Assembly: GCF_028372415.1 (NCBI RefSeq)
Contig: NC_092879.1
Location: forward strand, 92,473,741 to 92,537,740
Length of the DNA stretch: 64,000 bases
Source of the DNA: Notamacropus eugenii
Taxonomy: Eukaryota > Chordata > Mammalia > Diprotodontia > Macropodidae
Direction: 5' to 3'
Shown here: positions 11,148-22,785 of the stretch, one piece after another
Layout of the letters: every line of letters begins with the position of its first letter
Numbering within the stretch: the stretch's first letter is position 1
Made by a program: the position numbers and the translations under genes
The notes under the pieces: model-generated
Databases searched by the model: none
What the model was told of the DNA's origin: nothing
What the model saw: only the letters and a program-made list of their open reading frames with translations

Positions 11148-11907
11148 GCACTCCAGGGCGGGCGGGGCCGGGGGCCGGGGACTGGGCGGGGCGGGGGACT
11201 GGGCGGGGCCGGGCCGGGGTTGAAGTAACTGGACTGGGCGTGGCAGGGGCGGGGCTGGGGGGGATTGGGAGGACTGGGCGGGGCCGGGCCGGGGCTGGGG
11301 GACCTGGGCTGGGCGGGGACGGGGCGGGGCTGGGAGGACTAGACGGGGGCGGAGCGGGGCCGCGCCTTTCCCACTCCCGCGAGGAACCCAAGTAAAGCAG
11401 CCCCGGAGGCCGACGGAAAGCTTCAGGGTGGCGCTGTAGACGCCAAGGAAGCCATGTTTAGTGAGGGACGGCCCGAGTCTGGGGCGGAGCTGGGGGGAAG
11501 GAGTGGGGCTGCCGAGGGAGGCGGGGCAGCCGGACTGGACAGGGAGGAGGTCTGAATGAGAAATGCTCGCGGGAAGGAGGGAGGGCGGGAGGAAGGCGGG
11601 GCGTTCGAGGGTTCTAACCCCGAGCGTTAGTGGACAGCAGCCTGCGGGTTTCCTGGAAACCGAGCGGCGTCTTTGTTACGGGCGCTGGGGCCGACAGAAC
11701 GCGCAGCAGGGGGTCCGCTCGGGCCTCCAGGCTGCAGCGGTCAGGAGAGAGCGCTGGCCCCGGGCGGCCTGGGCTGCCAGCTCCGCCACCGCTGTTTACG
11801 GAAGCCTGGGGCCGCCCCTGTAGAGGGGGCCGCCCCTCGCGTATAGCGGAAGTGTGGGTAGGCGCAAAAAGCTCTTGTGCTCGCACCGGAAGCGGGCACT
11901 GAGGACG
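11148..11907. promoter_or_regulatory. Bidirectional promoter of TYW2 and CSTF2
   Basis: Only 760 bases separate the two start codons. The TYW2-proximal half has many GC boxes (gggcggggc). The CSTF2-proximal end has two ETS-type sites, CGGAAGTG at 11847-11854 and ACCGGAAGCG at 11885-11894. No TATA box is obvious, which fits a housekeeping CpG-island promoter. Transcription start sites cannot be placed from sequence alone. Confidence 0.75.
11156..11370. repeat. GC-box tandem repeat
   Basis: G-rich imperfect direct repeats. The word starting 'gactgggcggggccgggcc' occurs at 11197 and again at 11272, 75 bases apart, with shorter variants around. It is dense in Sp1-type boxes and G-runs. Confidence 0.85.
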
Positions 11908-11965
11908 ATGGCGGGTCTGGCGGTCCGGGACCCTGCGGTGGATCGCTCGTTGCGCTCCGTGTTCG
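11908..11965 (+). CDS. CSTF2: CSTF2 exon 1 (coding part)
   Basis: 58 coding bases (residues 1-19) with donor GTGAGC. It encodes [19 protein letters not shown], identical in plan to human CSTF2. Confidence 0.96.
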
Positions 11966-14451
11966 GTGAGCCGCCCTCTCCATGCTTGCAGGCTGCACGG
12001 CTGTTGTGGGAGACAGAGCCACTTCGGGCTGGGAGGCAGGAAGGAAGGAAGGGCATGACGGCTGACTGCCAGTAGGAGATCGGGGGCGGAGGGCAGGGGG
12101 TGTCAAGCGCGTTGGACCCCGGGAACCCGCGGATCGGGCGCGTGCTGCCTAGGGGGGAGGGCTGCGGGCACTTCGAACTCGGTCAGCACTGCTGCGTGCT
12201 GCGTGCCTTTGAATCAGTGCGCGTGCTCCCGGCTCCCGGCGCGGCTGCTCGAGCTCGCGCATGGGCGGCTCGCACCCGTCAACTCGCGCATGAGCGGCTC
12301 GCGCCCGGGCTCGCGCTTGAGCCGCTCGCGCCTCGACGGCTCGCGCCTCTTGGCCTGCCTCGCGCTTCCCTCCCTTTTCGGGGCGCCTGACTCGGCCCGG
12401 TTCCCGGCCATTCGGGCTCAGATCCTGGGGTCTTCCCCTTGGGATCAGGGAAAAGGGCAGGCTCCTGTGGGAGCCCGGTCGCTGGACTAATGAATGTCGC
12501 CTCAGGCCGGTGGCAGGACTTGAGGGCAGCAGAATGCCGGGCCGGCCTGTCAAGCTCCTACCCAACCGTGAGCCGCCGAAGAAGGCCATCCCGCCACCGG
12601 CGGGCGCGCAAGAAAACCAGGACCAAGGCCAGGGCCTCTGTAGCCCTCAACCCTGAATGGGACTGGCCAGCCTGGAGGAGCAACTTGGAGCTGAGGGCCG
12701 AGGCTGAGGCCCGCCAGTTTTGCTATCCCGTTTATGGTGGTACCCAGGCAGCCTTTCAATATAACCTACAGCCTCATCCCCACCAAGGTGGGGGTGGGTA
12801 TGAAAGGGAACTGTCATCCCCTCAAATCGCCCCTCTCCCCTTGAGAAATTCGTAGCCGGGGCTACTGCTGGGTGGGAACTGAGATGAGATAGGTACCCCC
12901 TCAAAGAGCCCTTCCACCTTTTTAAGACCGCCTGAGAATCCGATTCCTGAATTGTCATGGGCACTCTCGATTCCCTGGAGGGGGGGAGTCATTCTTGAGC
13001 CGCAGGTGAAGGTTAGGCTCTGGGGGGGTAGGAGGAATAAATGGGGGGGGGCATCTGCTGAATGACTCAGATATTTGAAAGCAAGGTCTACTTGTCATAA
13101 AAGTAGTATAAAGCGAGAAACCGTTGCTCCCTCTACTGTCTAACTTGATTTTATCTTTTCCTCTGAGTTTGTAGGAAGGCAGACAACAGTGTGGACCTAG
13201 GAACAGGTGTTTTCTCCCTGGTTTCTAGAAATGCCATGGAATATGGAGACCTCCAGATTCTAGTCAGTTAATTTTCCCCTGAAATTATCTACTCCAAAGC
13301 TGGAATTTCATATTTATTTCCTACCTTTTCTTCCTTAGTGGGAAACATTCCATATGAAGCCACAGAAGAACAGCTAAAGGATATCTTCTCTGAAGTTGGA
13401 CCAGTTGTCAGTTTCAGGTAAGAGACCCTTCTTTCCTGATGCTTTCCTAAGTTTCTTCTTTTTTTCCTTTTTCAATATATAATTTATTTATTTTTCTGTT
13501 CTTAACATTCACTTCCACAAGAATTTGAATTCAAACTTTTCTCCCCATCTCTCCCCACCCCCACTCCAAGACAGCATGTACCCCATCCACCCCTTCCTCC
13601 AGTCTGTCCTCCCTTCTGTTACCCACCCTTCTTCTATCCCCCTTCGCCTGTATTTTCCTGTAGGTCAAATAGATTTCTATACTCCATTGCCTGTATAGCT
13701 TAATTACTAGTTACATGCTAAAACAATTTTAATCCTCATTCTTAGAGCTTTGAGTTCCAAATTCTCTCCCTCCCACTCTACCCACCCTCATTGAGAAAAC
13801 AAGCAATTCAATATAGGTCATACTTGTGTAACAATGGAAAGCACTTCATAATAGTTATGTTGTAAAAGACTAACCACACTGTCCTCTGTCCTATCCTGTC
13901 CTTCATTTATTCCATTCTCTCCCTTGACCTGTCCTCCCACAATAGTATTTGCTTCTGATTATCCCTTTCCCCAATTTTCTGGCCCTTCTATTATCTTCCC
14001 TCTTCTATCCCCTTCCCCTTTGCCTTCCTGTAGCATAAAACAGATTTCCATATCCAATGGGTGTTATTCCCTCCTTAAGCCAAATCCCATGAGAGTAAGG
14101 CTCAATTATTTCCTTTCATCTCCCCCCTCTTCCTCTCCATTGTAAAAGCTCTTTCTTCCCTCTTTTATGTGAGATGATTTGCTACATTCTACCTCTCCTT
14201 TTCTCTTACTCCTAGTACATTCCATTCAGCAGTATATTTTATTTTTTTTAGGTATTTTCTCTTCATATTCAGTTTACCCTGTGCCCTCTATGTATATATA
14301 CATATACACACATACATATATATATACACACACATATACATAAACCCATGTACATATACATACCTACACATATGTAATATACACATGCGTACCTACCCAT
14401 ACACACCTACATGTATATGTATATATGTGTGTGAGTGTATGTATGTATGTG

Positions 14452-14527
<76 letters not shown>

Positions 14528-17500
14528 TTCCCTGTAACTACCCTAATACTGAAAAAGGTCTCATGATTTAACAAATAACATCTTTCCATGTAGGAATGTA
14601 AACAGTTCAACTTTAATGAGTTCCTTAAGGCTCCTCTTTTCTGTTTACCTTTTCATGTTTCTCTTGATTCTTGTTTTTGAAAGTCAAATTTTCTATTCAG
14701 CTGTGGCCTTTTCAACAAAAATGCTTGGAAGTCCTCTATTTCATTGAAATTTCATTTTTTTCCCCTGAAGGATTATACTCAGTTTTTCTGGGTAGGTGAT
14801 TCTTGGTTTTAATCCTAGCTCCTTTGACCTCTGAAATGTCATATTCCAAGCCCTTCAATCCCTTAGTGTAGAAGCTGCTAAATCCTGTGTTATCCTGATT
14901 GTATTTCCACAATACTTCAATTGTTTCTTTCTGGCTGCTTGTAATATTTTCTTCTTGACCTGGGAACTCTGGAATTTGGCTGCAATATTCCTAGGAGTTT
15001 TCCTTTTGGGATCTCTTTCAGGAGGTGATTGGTGAATTCATTTCATTTCTGTTTTACCCTCTGGTTCTAGAACATCAGGGCAGTTTTCCTTGATAATTTC
15101 TTAGAAGATGATGTTTAGGTTCTTTTTTTCATCATGGTTTTCAGGTAGACCAAGAATTTTTAAAATATCTCTCCTGGATCTATCTTCCAGGTCAGTGGTT
15201 TTTCCAGTGAGATATTTCACATTGTCTTCCATTTTGTTCATTCTTTTGGTTTTGTTTTGTAATTTCTTGGTTCCTCATAAAATCATTAGCTTCCATCTGC
15301 TCCACTGTAATTTTTTAAGAGCTGTTTTCTTCAGTGAGCTTTTGAACCTCCTTTTACATTTGACAAATTCTGCTTTTTAAAGCATTCTTCTCCTTATTGA
15401 CTTTTTGGACCTCTTTTGCCATTTGGGTTAGTCTATTTTTAAAGGTGTTATTTTCTTCAGCATTTTTTGGGGTCTCCTTTAGCAAGCTTTTAACTTGCTT
15501 TTCATGATTTTCTTGCATTGCTCTCATTTCTCTTCCCAATGTTTCTTCCACCTTTCTTACTTGATTTTCAAAATCCTTTTTGAGAGCTCTTTCATGGCCT
15601 GAAACCATTGCATATCTATTTTGGAGATTTTGGATGCAGAAGCCTTGACTTTTATGTCTTCCTCTGATGGTATGCTATGTTCTTCCTCATCTAAAAAAAC
15701 AGAAGAAAATACCTATTCACGAAGAAAGTAACCTTCTACAGTTTTATTTTTTTGCCATTTTGGGGCATTCACCCATCCAGTTCCTTGGCTTTTGAGTCCT
15801 TTGTCAAGTGGAGGGTATACTCTAGGGACTTATAAGTTCTCAGTTCCTCTAAGTTGGCATGATCAAGGGAGAGGAGTTTACTTCTCTCCTGGCCTGCGCT
15901 CTGTTCTGTGAGCAACCACAAGCATGCTTATCTGCCCAGGATCTATGAGTAGGGTTCCTTCTCCAGTCACCACCAGCTTCACCACACCAGCGCTCTTCCT
16001 CACCCCAGGACCACCACTCAGGATTGAGACTCAGATCAGCTGCTCAATTCCCCCAGGGTCTTTAGACTGAGGGCTCCAAAGGTGGACACTGCTGCCATAG
16101 TGGCTGCCACAGCCCTGGGGTTGGGGCTGAGGCCAGACCACACTCCTCTCTCACCCAGGTGAAAGAGCTTTCTTACTGACCTTTGAAACTGTTTTTGGCA
16201 TTGTGGGTTGAGTAATCTGGAAACCACAGCTGCTGCCCATGATTCTGCACCTTGAAGCCTGCTCCAGTCCTGTCCATGCTGCGTAGCTCAGGCTGGGCTG
16301 CATTCCACTCTGAGCCCAGTGTGATAGACCTTTCCTGTTGGCCTTCCAGGCTGTCTTGGGCTGGAAATCTCTTTCACTCTGTCATTTTGTGGCTTTTGGT
16401 GCTCTAGAATTTGTTTAGAGTCATTTTTTACAGGTATTTTATGGGCTATTGAGGGGAGAACTTGTACAGGTTTGTCCTTCTCTGCTGTCTTGGCTCCACC
16501 CCCTAAGTTTCTTCTTAGGAACCTCTTAGGAATAGATTTTTACTAGTAATTCTTTAACAGAATTCTAAACAAAAAGTTAATCCTTCCTGATCCCTTGATA
16601 AGATTGCAGTGGAGAAGACTTCAGGGCCTACGATCAGAAAGTTTCATCCTAATGGAGAGGTGGGGGACAAGAGACCTGTGTTCCATGTGTAACAACTGTG
16701 CTCTATTCAAGGTTGGTATATGATCGTGAGACAGGAAAGCCAAAGGGTTATGGCTTCTGTGAATACCAGGACCAAGAAACAGCCCTCAGTGCCATGAGGA
16801 ACCTGAATGGCCGGGAATTCAGTGGGAGAGCACTGCGAGTAGACAACGCTGCTAGTGAGAAGAACAAAGAGGAACTAAAGAGTGAGTCCAGTCACAGAAG
16901 CCATGTGGTGGGCATCATGGGGCAGTGGGCTTGGGGGTACAAATGATTCCCATTTCTGGAATATGGTGAAATATTCAGTCCCACATTATTTACCAAGATA
17001 AAGCACTGGCTTTGCCAACAGAGATGATTAAAATATTATACATTAAGGACATTTCAATAAAGGACAACCTAAAGATTAGTTTACCTTGATTTCCTCAGTT
17101 ACTAAGAGGCAAGAGTTGTTCTTGAAGTAAGGGGAGGGGGGATCCATTACAAAAGCTCATGATGCTGATGTGTCATTCATGCTTTGCACCCACTTTGGAG
17201 ATTATTGGACATTTAGAATGCTGTGGTATTTCCATGACATCCACTCAGGAATGGCCAGCATCTAGAACTCTGTGATCTCAGTCCTGTTAAAAAGAGCTGG
17301 GAAGGCCTGCCTTCTAATGTGAGGTTCTAGCTCTTTACTGATTTGTAAAGTTGGCCAGGTAACCTTACCAAGATCAACAGATGGGAGGGAGAAAAATGCA
17401 AAGGTATTTGTTTGGTTTTATACTGCCCATCAGAAACTCACATTTATTACTTTACAAAATCCACCAGCAAAAGTTACTGTCACTTAGGAGTTCACAAACT

Positions 17501-20500
17501 TCAATCTCACCCAATTTTTAATCACTACATACATAATCTGAGAGAGAAAAGAAATTAAAGTGCTAGAAACACCAACCATGGCAATGAGATGAGAAAAATA
17601 AATTGAGGGAGTAAGCATAGGCAAAAAGAAAACAATTATGACTTTTTTGCAGTTTTAGGGCATATTTGATTCTAGCAAGTCAACTGAAAATTCATTGAAA
17701 TGATGAATTAAGCAAAATTGCAGGATATCAAATAAATCTACCGAAGTCATTAACATTCCTGTATATTACCAATAAGGCCCAGCAAGAAGAGATAAAGTCT
17801 ACTTAAAATAACTACAGAACATATAATAATACTTGGCAGTCTCCCTATCAAAACACACACAACTATATAAATCCAGCTGTAAAGCACTTGATCAGAAAAA
17901 TATCTAAATCATTGAAGAAATACTAATTTTTCATGGGCAGGCCAAGCCAATCAGATAAAAATGACAATAACACTTATGTCACTCAGTGCTGTACCACTCA
18001 ATCAATTTACTTTATAGAGCTACAAAAAAGCTAAAAAAAAATTCATCTAGAAGTTCAAGAGTCTCAATGAAAGTAATGAATAAAAGGAGGAAGGAAGGGG
18101 GCCTACCAGTACCAGATCTCAAACTATACCTCAAAGAAGTAATCATAAAAATGAATTAGTACTGATTAAATAATGAAAGATTGGTGGAATAGAATAGGCA
18201 TACAACATGGCAAATGAAAACGGTAGCCTAGCGTTCCATAAACACAAAGCTCCCAGCCGCTGGGGTAATGACTCACTACTTGACAAATATTGCTGTGAAA
18301 ACTGGACTACTGTCTGGCAGAAATTAGAAGTAGACTAAACCTCACACCACATGCCAAGATAAACTCCAAATGCATACATGAACCTCCATATCAAAGTTCA
18401 TGTCATATACATTAGCTGTAGAACAAGGGAGAAATTACTTTTCAAATCTGTGAATAGGGGAAAACTTTGTGACCAAACAAGGGATAGAAAGTATCACGAA
18501 GGACAAAGTAGACAGTTTCAATTACGCAAAATTAAAAAGGGTTTGTCAAAACAAATCCAGTATAGCTAAGATTAAAAGAGAAACAATAAATAAAATCTTT
18601 GCAACAAGTTTCTCTGATAAAGGTTTCACTTCCAATATATGTGAGGAACTTAGATTTATAAGGATCTACTACTATTCTCCAGTTGACAGATGGTCAAAAG
18701 ATGTGAACAGGCAATTTTCCAGGGAAGAAATCCATGTTATCTGTAGCTATATGAAAAAAAATGCTCCGAATAACTAACAATTTAGAGCAAATTTGAGAAC
18801 TTTGAAATTCCATTTCACATCCATCAGGTTGGCAAAATTGACAGAAAGGGACAATGACAAACATTGAAGGGGCTACAGCAAAACAGGCCCATCAACACAC
18901 TCGTTTGGAGTTGTGAACTAGTCCAACCATTCTGGAAGGCAGTTTGGAAGTATGGCCCCAAAGTTACAAACTGCATTTGTTTGATCCAGTGATGCCACTA
19001 TTAGGCGTACACCCCAAAGAGATCAGAGAACAAGGAAAAGAGCCCATGTGCACACAAATATTTATAGCAGTTCTTTTTGCGGTGCCAAAGAACTAGAAAT
19101 GAGTGGTGGAGGCCTGGCAGGGAACACTCATCAATTGGGAATAGCTAAGCAAATTAGGTAGAAACGTATTTGAATGCTGTTGTCTCTGAATAAAGTTTCA
19201 GAGCAACTTCGGAAGACCTCCGTGAACTAAAAGTGAACTGATCCAGGAGAACAATTTATACATTGTCAAAGTGAATAATTTTTAAGACTCGAGAGCTCTG
19301 GTCAATGCACTAACCAATGAATCTGCTAGAGCAGAGATGGCAGACACGGGGGAAACAAAATTCAAATGTCAGACTTCTTCAAATTTGCAGACATTTAACA
19401 AAAGTACAGTACAAGGTAGATAATGTTAATTTGTGATTTTCTGAGCCCTTAATGTGACCTTGCTACTTGACTTTGACAGCACAGTTCCAGAATGCCACCC
19501 ACCTCCTCACTTGCAGCACACGTTCTGGGACATGGCCAATGTGGGAATTTGCTTGGCTGTGCTTATTTTTTACAGAGGTTTTGCGCTTTTTTTCTTTTTC
19601 CAAGGGAGGGAGGGAGAGGGAAGAAAAATACTTGACAACTGGGGGAAAATGTAATTAAAAAAAGAAGACCATTTTTTTTATTAAATTATTTTATTTGTTT
19701 TTAGTGTTCTACAATCTTTCCGTATATCTTAGATTTTTTTCCCCTCCTTTCCCCCTCCCTCTCCACTCCCTCCCTGAGATGGCATACAATTTTATATAGG
19801 TTCTACACATACATTCCTATTAAATACATTTTCACCTTAGTCATGTGGCATAGAAGAATTAAAATGAATGGGAGAAATCATAAAACAAAACAAAACATAA
19901 TACAGAAGATCTGCTCATTCTGCTATTGAATTCCATAGCTCTTTCTCTGGATGTGGAAGGCATTTTGCCTCAAGAGTCTGTTGGGAATTTTTTAAGTCCT
20001 TGCATTGCAGTGAAGTACTAAGTCTACCAGAAAAATTCCTCTCACGCTATGGTTGTTGCTTTGTACAAAGTTCTCCTGGTTCTGCTCCTTTCATTCAGCA
20101 TCAGTTCATATAAGTCTTTCCAGGCCTCTCTGAAGTCTTCCTGTTTCAATATTTCTTTATAGCACAATAGTATTCTATTACATTTATATGGTACAACTTG
20201 TTCAGCCATTCCCCAATTGTTGGGCATCCCCTTGATTTCCAGTTTTTGGCCACCAGAAAAAGAGCTGCTCTAAATATTTTTGCACATGTGGGACCCTTTC
20301 CCATTTTTATGATCTCTTTGGGAAGGAAAACCATTTCTTAACAGCAAAACCTTTTCTCTCGGCCTACGTAGAGAACTACAAACCTGGAATGGAAGTGGAT
20401 TTTTGTTTAATACATAATGCATGTCTTCATTTAACCCCCCACCAAAGGGACTACATTTTCAACTGAGTAGATTGAATGGCTTCTTGGTCATGTTTAGAAT

Positions 20501-22668
20501 CCATCCCCTGTGATTTCCATTAAGTCTTTCTGTTTCCTGGAGCTTTGGCCTCAGATCAGCCTTTTTGGCTTCCACTTGAAGGTATATCATTTTTCTTTTG
20601 TAAGTCTTTCCAGGAGGGTCGTTGTACAGCTGATGGGGGATCCACCTGGTAATAAACAGGGCACTTGAAGTACTATTGCCAATGTTTCTGGAATTGCTGC
20701 TGATTTCGCTTCACTATTGGATGTGTTCACTGATGTTATACCATGTCAGTTGCTACTGAAATCCTATCAACATAATAGAGAATTTCAACAGCTTTAAAAA
20801 TCTCTTGTCATAAGAATTCAGAAGCTTTGATGATAAATATTTGCTTCCCATGGTCTCCACTATATTAGATAAAGGGGAGGGAGTGCCCATGTCCTAAATG
20901 CTCCAGGCCAGGAAAGCTATGGCCTTCTCATGGCATCTGGATGTGGTGTCCGGATGTGACTTACACAGGATTTATAAAACTTCTAAGTCTGAAACAATTT
21001 AAAGATGCTGGTGTTAACAAGCAGCTCTGCATTTTGAAATCATTTGATTTGGGGTTTTGTTTTGAATTTTGTTGTACTTGTCCTGATTAGGCCTTGGCAC
21101 TGGTGCCCCCATCATTGAATCTCCCTATGGAGACCCCATCAGCCCTGAAGATGCTCCAGAATCCATTAGCAGAGCAGTTGCCAGTCTGCCACCAGAACAG
21201 ATGTTTGAGCTGATGAAACAAATGAAGGTAGGAAATGGAAAACAGGTGGAAACTGTCACATGGAAAGGGCAAACCCAAATGTTACTAGAAGCTGCTTCCC
21301 CTGGTGGGCAGCGTGGCCACAAACAAGAGTGTTGCTGTCTGCTTGGTTCCTTCAGAGTTTAGTATCATTGGTGTTCATTGTTGGCATTCTCTTGCACCAG
21401 AGACCAAAAGGAACTAGTACTTGATCTGTAGGAGCCCATAGAAAATCTAATCCAGTTGTTAGAAGGGGGAAGACCCCAAGTTGAGTGGGGTGCTTGCTGA
21501 TGGCAGTATGGAAGGCTCCCCAGGATTTCATGGGCCCCTCAGGCTCTTAGTGCATTATTTCACTCAGAGGAATCATGGGACCTAATCAGCTGTGTCTCTT
21601 TGCCCAGCTTTGTGTCCAGAATAGTCCCCAAGAAGCACGGAACATGCTGCTCCAGAACCCCCAGCTAGCCTATGCTTTGCTCCAGGCCCAAGTAGTAATG
21701 CGCATTGTAGATCCTGAGATTGCACTGGTAAGTTCTTCTGGCCACCTATGGAAGTGTTCTTCTCCTTTGTGGTGGGAGGTAGAACTTGGTGGATTATCCC
21801 ATTACATGCAGGGCCAGTTCCAGAGCATGTGTTTGTCTCTTTCCTGTAGAAAATTTTGCATCGTCAAGCAAATATCCCATCTTTGATCCAAGGTAACCCG
21901 CAGCCTGGCCAAGGACCTAGTGCGCCAATGAACCAGCCGAATGCTTCAGCCTCTCAACCACAGCCCTTGGTAGGGGTTCACATAGGAGCACTCCTGTCTG
22001 TCTTAGATTGGTATTGGCCTCTCCTTGAGGGTGCAGTGAGAGAGAAGGAAGTCAAATAAAAGTGCTGCCCAAATGAAAACTTTTCAGGTTGTGGCATGTA
22101 CATCTTCTGTGATGGCCTCACAGAACCCACAGAACTCACGTAGAACTCTTCAAGTTTAGGATGATTGAGTAGTGGAAATGAGATTGGAGGCCTTGGAAAA
22201 GGGTAGGCCCTCTCTCCTCATCACTTGCCGCTCTTAACCTTTCTTCTCTGGCCTTGTGTACAGCAATAGTGAGGGCCTTCAAATGAGGGCCTTCATATTT
22301 TCAAAGCACTTGGCACATAGTAGGTATTTCAGAAATGCTCATTTCCTTCCCCTCTATATGAAGAACTTGGATATGCAACTCACATTGTGAGAAGTGGCCT
22401 TTAAAACCTGAACTCCACCAAATCCACCCCTTATTCTCTCAGTAGATAGGACTGAGAAGCTTTCTTAAGCTTTCGTCACCGCTTTGGGGCTTCTCTAAAG
22501 AGAGCCCTAGAAGCCTGCCTTTATTTCCCCTGCTGGGCATTGAGTAGAACAATTTGAGGACACCACAGCACCATGTGATTGATCAAAAGAACAAATGTAT
22601 GCCAACATGTAGGGGGTGCCTATTCTCAGCTGTACTGAGTTTGGGACATCCCATTCTATTGTACAAAC

Positions 22669-22701
<33 letters not shown>

Positions 22702-22744
22702 ACACACACACACACACACACAGACACACACAGACACACACACG

Positions 22745-22785
<41 letters not shown>

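Larger units (their letters stand above)
10780..12720. promoter_or_regulatory. CpG island spanning the TYW2-CSTF2 start region
   Basis: GC and CpG content rise sharply compared with both flanks, and the island covers the first exons of both divergent genes. The edges are judged by eye. Confidence 0.85.

Noticed and set aside
10502-12855. Several GC-rich frames of 80-186 codons around the CpG island
   Set aside because: Stop codons are rare in GC-rich sequence. The frames overlap each other on both strands and match nothing; only the short TYW2 and CSTF2 first exons are real.
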